From Aquila chrysaetos chrysaetos (lineage: Eukaryota; Chordata; Aves; Accipitriformes; Accipitridae): a stretch of 64,000 nucleotides of DNA. The notes beneath the pieces are model-generated. The model saw nothing but the letters and a program-made list of their open reading frames with translations. It was not told the DNA's origin and ran no database searches. This document shows, piece by piece, positions 13,876 to 26,500 of this stretch. Positions within the stretch are counted from its first letter, which is position 1. Every line of letters begins with the position of its first letter. The position numbers were made by a program, and so were the translations under genes. The DNA is taken from NCBI RefSeq assembly GCF_900496995.4, contig NC_044004.1, forward strand, positions 55,458,224 to 55,522,223, in the 5' to 3' direction.

Positions 13876-14474
13876 CCACCTTTGTCATATTCCCAGATTC
13901 TTCACCAAATGTTACATGAGTGAAAACAACTGAAATCAAAATATCACTAATGTTATCAAATAGGGAAAACAAATAAATTAATCTAGCAGCCATCAGCATA
14001 GGTTACAGCAAATATGATGCTGTATAAAAAAATTGCTAGAAAACTGTATGCACCATACTCTTTTCCAAACCAGCAATATGTTACTGCATACAATGCAAAT
14101 GTAAAACAGAGTAATTTCCTGCAGGTACAGAAATGCAACTTCTTTTCAGAATACTGTGGATAAACAATTTTTTTTTGTAATAGTAATGTTTCTACCAAGC
14201 TATTACAGAGTGGGCCAGGAAAACATTTACGGATTCGGGGGGTGAAGTGTACTAAAATTCTGATTGGTAATGGTTACTTCAGCCAAAATAGAAAAAAATG
14301 AACACAGAAGTACAAGACAAAGGCGAATGAGACTTCTCACAAATCTTAGCAACACTTAGATGGAAATCAAATTTAAATGTAGTCCACTCTGCTTTTGAAG
14401 AGGCTTTGGTTCAGCTCCCAAATCTCGATTGCTTGACGCAGTCTCCTATGAAAGAATACTCAGAAGGTGTCTTC

Positions 14475-14589
14475 TTAAACAACAAACCTATTTTTAGTGG
14501 TGGAGCCGCTCTTAGTAGCTGTGTCTGCATGGGACTGATAACCAATCACTATCTTTGGAGGAAGTCCTAATCTTTCCTTGTATACTCTC
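14475..14589 (-). CDS. EIF4E: EIF4E coding exon 7 (residues 180-217 and stop)
   Basis: This terminal coding exon of 115 nt encodes RVYKERLGLPPKIVIGYQSH, then ADTATKSGSTTKNRFVV and TAA. S209, the MNK1/2 phosphorylation site, sits in SGSTTK. The acceptor is TTCTCCAG. The 3' UTR continues toward lower coordinates. Confidence 0.97.
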
Positions 14590-17500
14590 CTGGAGAAAAG
14601 AAACAGAACAACAGTTTAACCAAAGCCCTTAGGAAGGAATTAGTAACAGGACAGCTGCTTTTAAAATCTGCTGACACCTTCATGAAAAATTGTTTCTAAA
14701 TAGGCAACTATTTCTCAGGTATGAATAAAGGACTTGAAAGAGGATTTTTCTAGCTTATTGCATCTAAAAATCAGCTTATAGTCCTGTATGAACAATGACT
14801 TACCATACAAAATAGGACAAGCTCTTGCCAAAAAATAATTAACAGGCCTACATAAATGTAGAACACAGGGATTCTACTGCATTCATGTGGTACATCATTA
14901 CTATCAGCAAGCTATATTCCCACATATAGCAACAAAAGAGCTATGAAGAAGTCATGGTCCACGATTCCAGAACTACTGAGATGATAAAGTCATCTGAACC
15001 AAACAAAACAGCAATTCCCTGGAACAGTTTTTATCACCACACACACCTCAGTTAAAGAAAAGACAGCAAGTCTCTGCAACTACTGATGGAAAGCTGACCC
15101 CCATCCCCTCAATTCATTATGGTACTGGTCAGGGACAGCTACCCAACAGCAGCTTTAAGAAAAATCAGCTTGGATCTTATGCCTTAAGAAAAAGAAGCAG
15201 CAGTACCCACCTTACACAGAGTGTTCCTTAGCAGAGTGAGATGCAAGCCACTAATGGCACTAGGCTGTAAGCTCTGACTACACCACAGAACAAGCCTGTT
15301 CAACTGCAGATTGTTAACAAAACTACATAAATTTGTGGGGTTTTTTAACCCTACCCTAATCATAATGGAGCAGTTTACAGGACCATAGCTTACCCCAATT
15401 TTAACTATTAAATAAAAGCTTGACGTATTGTCTTTGGAGTTATGGCAACATGACAGCAGGTAGTCAGCGTAACTTACCTTAGTCATTGTGTCAGTCAGTT
15501 TGCAAAATCTTAGCTTTTTTACAGTTCTCTAATGGAGTCACCTTAGCTCCTTAGTTAATGTTAATACCATTCTAAAAATGCTCTCTGATGCCTACTAGGT
15601 TTGATATAAGGTTATTCTCTACTAGTGGAAGATGTGTACCACAGTTTATCATTAAACACTTACCTTTCAAGTCTGAACATGACTGCATAATAAAATTGTT
15701 AGTATAAGGCAGACCCCACCAGATTCTTAAAGGCCCAGATGAGGAATGGGTCAAGAGAGCCACCCAATAAGTGAAAAACATGAGCAAGCTACTATGCCTG
15801 ACAGTTAAAGTTTGGCCCAAGACATATCTGCTAAGCTGGGAAGATAAATATTTTCATTGGTTCACATAGTTGAAGTGGCCTACAATGACTGAATTTAACA
15901 GCAAATAGTTTTGAAGCATCAATACTACCGCATAAGGAATCCACCAGCTTTAGCAATACTTGCTAAATAGCAGAGCACAACAGGCATTTTCCATAGTACA
16001 GACTCATGATAATCTGAGATGACTACTGTTGCTGAGTGGAATGAAGACTGTAACATGCACATAAGTAATCCATGAAACTCAGCATTATTTTGTTTGATTT
16101 GTACTTAAACAGAGACAAAGAGGTAGGAAAACACCTGTAGAGTTTCACAGCACATCACTGTCCAGCTTTTTTCAAATATAAGGACATCCTTGTGAGCTTA
16201 AAATTTACAGCACCTTTCCTCTCTTATTCATAAGCATCACTTTCCTGAGAAAAATCTTACCAATGCTCTGTTACTGACTACCCACCTTTACAAACTGGCA
16301 TGTTGCAACAGAATCTACACAATCTACAGGTATTAGTTACAATGCCTCATTGTGAAATGAAAAAACTTTTGCCAAGATTTGTGTTCAATTCTTCATAATT
16401 TCTAAACTACAGCAAAGGTAGTGCAGCAGTACAAAGTAGTAACTAACATAAGCCCATACAAAAAAACTACACAATAACAGAAATAATTTGGCACTGAGTT
16501 TCTTAAACTTGGGATACAGCTCTGCACGGCCTACATTTGCCTGAAGTGCATTATCCATCAAGTTAGCTGGCTTTAAATGCATTGTCACACTTCATATATT
16601 TAAGACACCAATCACATTACTTACCCTATATGCGTAACAGCATCCCTGTTTTCACATTCAGTTGTCCATATTGCTATTTTATCACCCTTAGTTCTAACAT
16701 TAACAACAGCACCACATACATCATCACTGTAGTCATCAAACGACTCCCCAATAAGGCACAGCAGCTACAAAACAAAGATGAACTATTAAAAGTGGCAGTT
16801 CAAAGTCAGAATCCTGCTCCATAGGCAAACACTCAGTGTACACGAAGGACTGAATACTACATTTTACTGCTTATAGCCACTTGCCATACAGCAATCATTT
16901 CCTGTTTATTGCAGTATCTTCTTGAAGTTCCAAATGTTACAAGTGAACATAAGCTCAGAGTTTTCCATCTCTGCTCCTGTCCCAACAGCTGCAAGTCCTG
17001 ACACAGTTGATCATTTATGTAGTGTTACCTCCCACCCCATCCTCCCAATCCAAAACCAGGTAAGAACTAAAGGAATTTATTCTTCTTTCTAAAGTACATT
17101 TAAAACTTCAGATTTGTCTACCTGTGTTAAGTGTTCACATTCGTTATCTAGGAAGAACCTGTGAAGAACTATTTGGGCAATATGTCAGCTATGTAAGGTC
17201 CAACTTCAATTCTGAAGTATATCAATTCAGAGGCAAACCAGACTGCAACTTAGATGAAAAGTGCTATCTAATGAAGTGTTACTTCCTATCAATACACTCA
17301 GGAAGCTTCAGAGTTCCCACAGACTCTAAAGTGGGAATCAGTCATCCTGAACAGTGTGTAATGCAAGGGCAACAATACAAGTAACATAAGATTCTTCCCC
17401 TGCTGATTTCTAATGAAGCTGGGAATTGGCAAAGGTGGTATACTTCAGGAACACCACTTTGACTTAGGTCACATCCTAAGCATGTACAACATGCTAACTG

Positions 17501-20500
17501 TAAAAGTGATATTTAGAGTCTTTAACTTGCAACTTGTAAAACAAGCAATTTTCAGATATTCAGAACTGAGAACTTCTTGTGGTTAAAACAGATTAATCTA
17601 GTCCATGCTGAATTAAAAATCCTTCTGCACACTGAAGTATTAATCTCCAAATGAACACTTGTTTACTTCACTTGCACAGTATGTTAAATACACTGCCATT
17701 ACACTAATTTTCCAGAATCACTTACAACATTTGGAAATTCAACACATTTGCAACTTTTTGAACAAAGCAGGTCTTTCAGTACTCACGAGAGCTGTAAGGG
17801 CTGACTTCATTAAGGAAATATAAAAAGGACAAAGTGTGCTACTGAGTAAATCAGGTATAACTACACATACTTTAAGTGTTACACCCAATTGCAGGCTGCA
17901 CACATTCACTGAGTAATGAAAGCCACAAATGTTTAAACTACACACAAACATTCAAAATATTGAACAGGCTTAGTACATACACAAGCAAAGATGACTACCA
18001 TGCTCAATAAACACTACAGTCAAGTACATACTTCATGAGTGCTGCACAAGAGGGGAAAAAAGTCTTCTCAAATGAAGTTTAGTTTACAGTTAAGAACAGC
18101 AAAGATCATTAGATTACAATAAAAATTTGTTTCAAATGGGAGTGATAAAGGAAGTGGCTTTGATTTTTATTGGAGAAAGTCGGTTACAAATAATTACTGG
18201 AATTAGAAGCAACAGGGTTGTTTTAGAGCATATCCCAGTCACCTGGGTATTCGGGCTCTGTGCCATTTCTTGCTGCTAAACAAAAAGCTGAGCCCTCTAG
18301 TCTTAAGTCTGTGAAGACTATCTACATGTTTACAATCCATATATAATGGCTATTAAGAATCAGGAGGACTCATACAGGCATTTAGGTGGAAAAGCCAAAT
18401 GCACACAGCAAGACATTAATTTACTTGTGCAGTCGTATTGCCTAGTAGTATAACGCTCACAATCCTTTCTTCAAATCACTACTACAGTGCCTAGAAAGAT
18501 CCTAATAGCTCTGGTATTTTGGACACCTCTGCTTTGATCCTGAAGGCCATTTCTTGCTTTCAAAGGGGTGCAATACTTCTTGCCTCTCACACACAGAGAT
18601 TTGGCAAGATCGCTTTGCATTGTACTGTCTGCAATCCATGCCCCTAAACCCCAGACCACACTAGACTGTTTTAGGCTGAGTCAGTTGCTAGGCAGTACAG
18701 TTGTATCCTTTTCTACAACATGTTTACTGCAACCCATATAACCTCTAGAAGTATATATACCATTCAAAGAAATCTATTCCAAAGAGATAGAAGCAATGGA
18801 AAAAAGTATTTTTATAGTGTACATACAGGAAAGACTGCTATTACTTGCCTATCCTAGTGTTGAAATAAGTATAGAAAGAACAAAAATAAATCCGAAACTC
18901 CCTTGTTTCAGCAAGACCAAAACCTGAAAAGTAGTCACTTGTAAGAGTATTTGTAAAACAAATTGTTACATTTAAGCACTTAAATTTGGGAGTTGCATTC
19001 AAGACAAAGTATTATTTTCCCAGTAGCTTGACAGCTATTCTGTACATTCCATAGGAAAAGGTTAATCTGTCCTGTAGAATTATCTCTATTGCTGCCCATT
19101 ATAAGAAGGTATTCAACAGAATCCAACTATGTTGAGCATCACTATTGAAAAATGTTTCAAATCCAGCCTGTCAAGAAAAACTTATAGGACACTGTGCTGC
19201 CAGGAAGTTAGAAGTCTAGTGTGGCACACAAGGAACAAACCAGTTAAAATACTAGATACAAATGCAAGATTCTTCAGTTGCAACTTGTAAGGCCATAGTG
19301 CTTACTGTCTCTAGCCAGAAGCGATCAAGGTCACTTCGTCTCTGCTGTTTGTTTAGTGTAATTAGCCATCGTCCTCCTCGCTTGTTTTTTTCATCTTCCC
19401 ACATGGGTTCAATCCCATCCTGCAAAGGACAGTCAGAAGTTAAATCGGACTTCATAGAATCATAGAAAGGTTTGGGTTGGAAGGGACCTTAAAGATCATC
19501 CAGTTCCAACCCCCCTGCCCACTAGAACAGGAACACTTCCACAACCTCTCTGTGCAACCTGTTCCAGTGCCTCATTACCCTCACAGTGAAGACTTGATCT
19601 GTATTCTTCCTAAAGAATAACCATCAGGCCAGTGATAACTGAAATAGCAACTTAAGAAGAAAGTGTATAGTTTAAGATACACACCTGTCCAGAAATAGTG
19701 TCTCATACCAATATCAAAGTTCCAAACCAGCTTAACAAATGCACTCTCTAATGAATTTTTATTTTTACAGAAGAATCACAGCCCAGGCAAAAGTCTTGGC
19801 TACACAACATTACATACAAAAAACTGTGTGAAGAGGCAAAGTCAACCACCCACTTTGCCCTGTATGAAACCAGATAAAATTAGCAGCTACATTCCGGAAT
19901 CCTTATTTTAAGTCTTGACTCAGTGCAACATTGGCCAAGTGCTTCACTTATGCATAAAGATTACTTCACTGAAACAGACACCCTTGGCAGTCTATCTCAG
20001 TGACTTCCTGCACACACAAGGTGAGAATAAGAGGGTTTCAATCTTCAGGGCCACAAAAATCAACACACCATTTAGAAGCAAGTTGCATTCTGATTCATGC
20101 TTTACCAATGGCCCTACGCTGAACTAAATTACTCTGGATGCGCTGATCCAGTAAAGCAGCCAGCTGCCACTCCCATATCCACCAGCTACATAGCACTTCA
20201 GAAAAGTCAGTCATTAAAAAAACCAGGTAACTGTCTAGACAGAGAAATTCAGTTAAAAAACTGTCTATTAAGAGTCAGACTACAGAACTTTGGCTGAAAA
20301 CTAACATGCAGGATGGAGTGGTGTCAGCTCACGTTAAATTTAACACCCTCACTGGCAGCTGCAGAGCTCAAACTACTTCATCACCTTTAAGAGGCACTCT
20401 TAGAGGTCACAAGTGAAGGACAACAGCAAGAGATTGCTCAGACACCTGCAACAGTTGCCAATTCTGTACCTGTTCCATGCATGTAAATACTTAAATTATT

Positions 20501-23500
20501 GCTGATTGATAATAGGCAAACACAAAATAGATACACATACTTAAACAAATTTAAGATTCATGCAAAACATACAAGCATGATCCATAGATATCCTAACCTC
20601 TGAAGGGCGTACAGCTTCTTAAAGTTTACTAGTAAGGTTTCTCAGTCACCTAAAATATCGTTACCTTCCCAAACCCAAGCATCACCACCTCAGGCTGCTG
20701 GGGTTTACAAACTACATCCACAGTCTACTGAGGAGTCCCAGCCAGTAGCTATGTTTTATAAGCAAAGGAGAAACCAGGCACCAGTAGTTAGAGGATTATT
20801 TAGGTATTTGAATCCAGAAAGGAAGCTGTATGTTAGAAGTACTTCAGAGAGGTTAGGATTTAATTTAGAGCTCCAGTTCTGATCTCCACTCCAGCCAAGG
20901 CAGGATCTCATGTACACTTTCTCATCAGCATTTCCTTTTTGCTAGTTTGAACACTTCCTCAGCATCCTTTAATGTCAGTGTTGGGTACAATCTTCTATTT
21001 TATACATAAGTAATACAATTAATTTTTATACCACCAGTTAAATGCTGTAAGAACACTGTGCATCTGGCTAGTAATGCTCATAAAGAATACTGGAGAACAT
21101 TGTAGCCTCCCACAGAACCTGGACATTTTAACTCATTTCATGTCACACCAAGTGACAGAGCTGGAAAGTCTTTCATATTATAAAAATTGAGAATTATTTG
21201 CACAAACATCTCAAACATAGAATGAAAACAAACATAGTAACATTAAAACACTGTCTGTGAAGGGTGTTAAAGCAAGTACTTGCATTTTCAGAACTAGTGA
21301 CAGCCTGATTTTCAAAGGGCATGTGTTTGGGACTTCCTAAAAAAAATTAACACCTTTAGAACATTCCCAATTATGTTCCAAAATATCTGAAGTGAAATAT
21401 TTGGACAGTGTCTTGCTTAGTCAGGAAACCATCCATCAACATCCATAACTGAAGAAAAAAAGGTTAGCAAGCATACCTTAAAGAGCGAGTAGTCACAACC
21501 AGGCATTAAATTACTAGAGAGCTGGATATGGTTGTATAAACTATTGGAGGGAAAAAAGTAGGATTAAAAACTAAGCATTATTTTAAGGTATAAAATTCTT
21601 GAAGAATTTAAGACATATGACCAAACAACATACAAAAATTAAAAAGCATTAAAGTTATTTCAGAAGCAACCCTATTCAAGTATTTTTCAGCAGTATAAAA
21701 GCATTAGCTTTAAGATGTTCTGGGCTTAAAGAAGCAGAATGGAAACTGGTTTATGAACACTTGCTGGGTTCCTATACCAATGCTTCTTCTAAACCTATTT
21801 CTAACAAAGTTATTAGAAACATAACTCACTCAACTTTCATGGCAACAAGTTCTGTGTGCATGTGTATTCTGTACATATGCATACATGGAATAAGGATAAT
21901 TGTTTATATTTATAAGGCTACTCTCTCTGCAGAGAGAGGTTTTAGGAGAAATACTCAACTTTGCTATTTAATACAATACTCTGAAGGCTGTAGGCCTGAT
22001 AATTCAAATTGAAATAAGGACTCAAAAGGCAAGAACAGATGATTGAAACAACAAAATATAAAATACATACTCTGAATTAATTTACAACTATGCAATTCAG
22101 AGAAAAAAAAAATCAAAGGAGTACATACTGTCTCCTCCTCTAGCAAGAAGATAGATGCTTTTTTTCCTGCACTGTTAAGGTCAGACTTCAGAAAAAGACC
22201 TGCACATATCACAGTAACCTGCAGTCCAAGACCAACTAACATTCAGGCATGGTCCAGCACCAAAAAGGAAATGAATTACTGCAATGTTCTAACAATTAGA
22301 AATCAGGCATAGGAATTTACAAAGCCAGTTACAAATTTACCAGCTTCCTTCCTTTAAGTTTACCTTAACAATATTTTCTCCCCAGAACAACACACCTATT
22401 TCCCACTCTGACCACAATGGAGGAGTAGCTTCTCAATTGCTTGGGACTTATTTTATACCTTCACTGCAGACATCTAGATCAAGCACTTCTTTTAATTACG
22501 CAGACTAATCTTGGTTATAGGAGCTCAAAAAACTTACCCTTAAAAAACTTTTTATAGTGAGCTTCAAACAATTTAGCTACCCATCACACACCCCAAGACT
22601 GCAAACTACTGTTCACTCAACCGTTAGTCACCCCCATAGTAGGAATGGGAAAGCTGGTTACAAGCACAGAATCCTACTCCCCTCCCTCTGACAACTGCAC
22701 TGATAAACACTTGTTCAACATTTTCAGTATCTTTATTTCTTCCCTGTCAGTGCTAACGGGTCACTGATGGGTCTTAGTATTCCACTAAGACACCATCTCT
22801 CCTTCACTGACCACATCCAAAAGAAGGTATGCACCAAAAACCTAAAGAACCCTACCACTCAATGTAGCATGAAACACTAAGAAAGATCAAATACACAATG
22901 CATTTTTTTTACCCTCAATTTCATGCCACTTGCATTTTCTCTGTATTTCATCATTATGGCAGGCAAAATCTTCCAATTAAGCCACCTGAATTTGACTGAA
23001 GCAAGTGTTCAGAAAGCACAGGCCTACCTTCAAAGGCTTTGTTATTGCTATTTCAGTCTAACTGCTTTCGCAGCCCTTCAATTTACAATAAAGGTAGTTT
23101 CTTCTGTAGCTTCTAACAAACTTCTTTCACGGATGCCATTAATCTGCATCAATCTCCCAAGTACCATGCTCCAGATTCAGGCACTCTTGCACATTTGAAG
23201 CTGTCTGAGAAATTAATCAGCTAGCAAAATTTGGGGCCAAGGAAGTGACAATCAGTTGGCTACAAGAATTTACAGATTCATGTTACTATGAGATAGCTAC
23301 TGCACAAATACAGTTTTCTACATGTATGTCATGTACATATGAATATAAGCAGTGTTGCAGTGTTAACAGCAAGACAAACTGCATTTAAAGTATGAACTTC
23401 TCCAATCACATTTTCTTCAAAGGTGACATTCTACCACATTCTGAAGAATTGGTCAGACCTCACCTTCAATTTTGCAAACATTTCATATTACACCCCAAAA

Positions 23501-26500
23501 TTTGCAGTTAATAGAGTACTTTATGGTTTTTTGACTTTGGCATAAGCTTTTCCAAAATATGCCAGGATTATTACACAGAATGAAGAATCTTTACTTACGC
23601 CCAAAAATCTTCAACAGTATCAAACTTTGAGATAAGACGAAGATTTGCTTGCCAAGTTTTGCTCTTGTCATTTTTAAAAAACCAGAGTGCCCATCTAAAG
23701 GAAAACAAAATAAAATAATATCATATAGAAATTAAAGTATATTAAAAATATAATTCATTATTTGTATTGTTATATCCAAACTAATTGCAAGCCTTAAGAT
23801 CAGCATGGAAGTCAGTTTTCATCAATAAGCTACATGAGAAACTCAGTTCTCAAATATAACTCTTTGCAGATCAACAATATTTGTGTTCTCATTACAACAA
23901 TCATGGCAGACTTGATGAACCCATTTAGGTAAATATTTTAAATAGTTTTGGAACATTTCTAAGACTCTTAACCTTTAAGCCTCAGATGTTTCTGCTTGCT
24001 GCCCCAGCTAAACTGCAATCCCCTACCACAAATAACTGATTAGTCTAAAACACCACCAACTATTCAAACTAGGAGCACAGCTCCCTTTCTAGTAATTTCC
24101 TTGTAAAGGTTACAAAAGCTAATTATATCACTCCAAAGCTATACGTGACATGAAAGTTTCCCAAGCACTCACATACTAGGAGAGCATAAATTTTAAAAGG
24201 GAAGCTGCATTAAGCTCACTAATGGCAACAATTTTAAACAAAACCCCACCAACTTTGTTTCAAGTTTTTAAATCTGCATATATAAAGACAAGACTAAATG
24301 ACAAATTTTCCATCCAATTTTCTTCATCATCTCCACTGAGTAAAAATCTCAACACATAATATAAATTGAACCTTTCACACAAAAATGCTCTTTCTGGATC
24401 TAAAAAGCATCATTTAAAATGCTGGAACAGGATACTTGATGAGGCATTTAACAAGACAGGCTTATTTTTAATTCTGATAGTTTCAGTAGCGTTGAAATCA
24501 CTCAGGTTAGCACTAGAGTAGATTTATCTTCTCACATCAGAGTACTCTAACTCAACAGGTGTCAATCTATTGTTTTGAGACCTTACCCAACATTTCAAAC
24601 CTCGTTTTAAAAGTTTACTATTTTCTAGTAATAGCCCCACTACCACTTGTAAAGGAGCGTCAGCACCAATTTAATCAAAGTGTTTAAAGGAAAAAGAGGA
24701 AGGATAGAAGAAGTTGAGAGAAAGACAAGGGAAAGTGGGATGCACACAGCATACCACTACAGTGCAGAGCGGTTTTCCACGCTTGCTCAAAACTTAGAAA
24801 AACAGTAAGGTGCCACTTGGTAAAAGGATTCCTTTGGGGCAGCACCTACCTACCAACATCAAGTACTGAGCATTCCACATCAGCTCTTCAGCTTACTTGG
24901 AGAAAATTACTTCCTAGCTGCTTTTTTTGAAGTACACGTATGCTGCTGGAGTAACTTTTGTGCACATTTAAAGGAATTCAACCTATAAGCTTATAATACC
25001 TGTACTGCAGACAGGTAGTTCAAGTTGAGGTTTTCAAGTACAAAGCTTCTTGTTAAAGTCCTCATTGTCTCTATAGCTCAGTAAAACCTGAGCAGTAGCT
25101 TTTAAAGACATACCTGGTTTTGCACACTGAACACAGAATTTAGTAAGATGGCTTTGATTTTTCAGTAACTTTTCTTAACTATACTTTTAACTACTGCTTC
25201 ATGTTTTTCTTGTTAAACAAGAAAGTTTAAGTGCCCTACAGTTTTTTTTTTAGTGACAACATTGGCACAAATGTGTGCATTTGCACTTTACAGGGTTTCT
25301 TCTGCTGTGCTTCCTACAGATAATGAAAACAGTATTACTGTAGACACCAACCACTCATATGACCAAGTCTAGTAAGCTCTTTGGCTGATTAGCACAGCTT
25401 CTACTACTTTCAGTTCCAAATAGGAGGAAAAAAAATGGTAAGGTATGAAGAAGTAAGACTCTGATAAGAAATAAGTCTTTGCCACTGGCACTTTAATTGC
25501 CCAAAGTACAAGACAGAATGGAAGGTTTTCCAGTTTCGCTTGGCAGCAACTTCATCTCAGTGTCAGTCTCTTAAAATACACCAGACAAAAGCAACAAAAG
25601 CTCTGCTTGGCTCCAACTAAAAGCAAAGACATGCTCTTTCCAATTACCTGGCTGCATTATGAAAATCGGCAGAGATTTTCAGCTTCTGTAACAACACTAT
25701 GTGAAAAGGCTCTAACTTAGAACAGAATCAGATTCTATTTCCTCTGCAGCCTCACTGCAAAAAATCTTCAAAAAAAATTGAGAACTCTCAAAATGCTGCT
25801 AGAAAACATGAGGTAAACAAGAGAGCTGTAAAGCCACAGGCATTCTTCTACCTTTGGTAAAGTCACAATCATGCTTCTGTACTATTTACCTGTTCTGTAG
25901 TGGATGCTTAATATACTGTTCAGGGCTGGCAACCTCCTGACTAGGTGCTGGCTCAGTTTTCTCCTCTTCTGAAGGCTGAGGGTTGGGAGTGGTTTCCTGT
26001 TTGAAGAAAGGAGTTATTAATACGTTCCTTCTCAATTTTTACTGAAGTAATTTAGTTCTTTGAAGTAACTTTAAGAAGGTTGAAGCTAAGAGTTCCTCTA
26101 ATTCATCTTGGACTAGGGGCCCAAATCACATCATGGAAGCACAAGCTGCATCCCTTTATTCTTCAACATCTGAACACGTCCTACAATAAATACTAAATGC
26201 AGGAATTCACATTCTGCTGTTCAGTGATTTGCTTCCCGTGTCATTTGTTTCCAGAATGGTTTACTTAACATACTTGTCTTATTTTGAAACAGTTCTGAGT
26301 TATTTCAGAAATACACAACATGTTATGTTCTCTAGAATATGCATGTCTAAAAAAAATCAGTTTCCAGAACAATAATTTCAGAAGGAAAACTTTATCAGTT
26401 TCTGATGAAGCATCATTGGAAACAGATGTACAGGCCCTGTTTATTTAGAAAAATCTGTTACTACAAGTAGGACACATGCCTACAATTCTCAGGTCCGAAA

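Larger units (their letters stand above)
13380..14474 (-). other. EIF4E: EIF4E 3' untranslated region
   Basis: The sequence after the stop continues as a T-rich region. Its blocks agree closely with the human EIF4E 3' UTR as I remember it. Examples on the minus strand are GAAGACACCTTCTGAGTATT just after the stop, TGACAAAGGTGGAATAAACA near 13,880, and TGTACAGTGAATTGTCTTTT near 13,560. Three AATAAA signals are spread through it, suggesting tandem alternative polyadenylation. The distal end is set at the last recognisable signal and is approximate. Confidence 0.8.
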
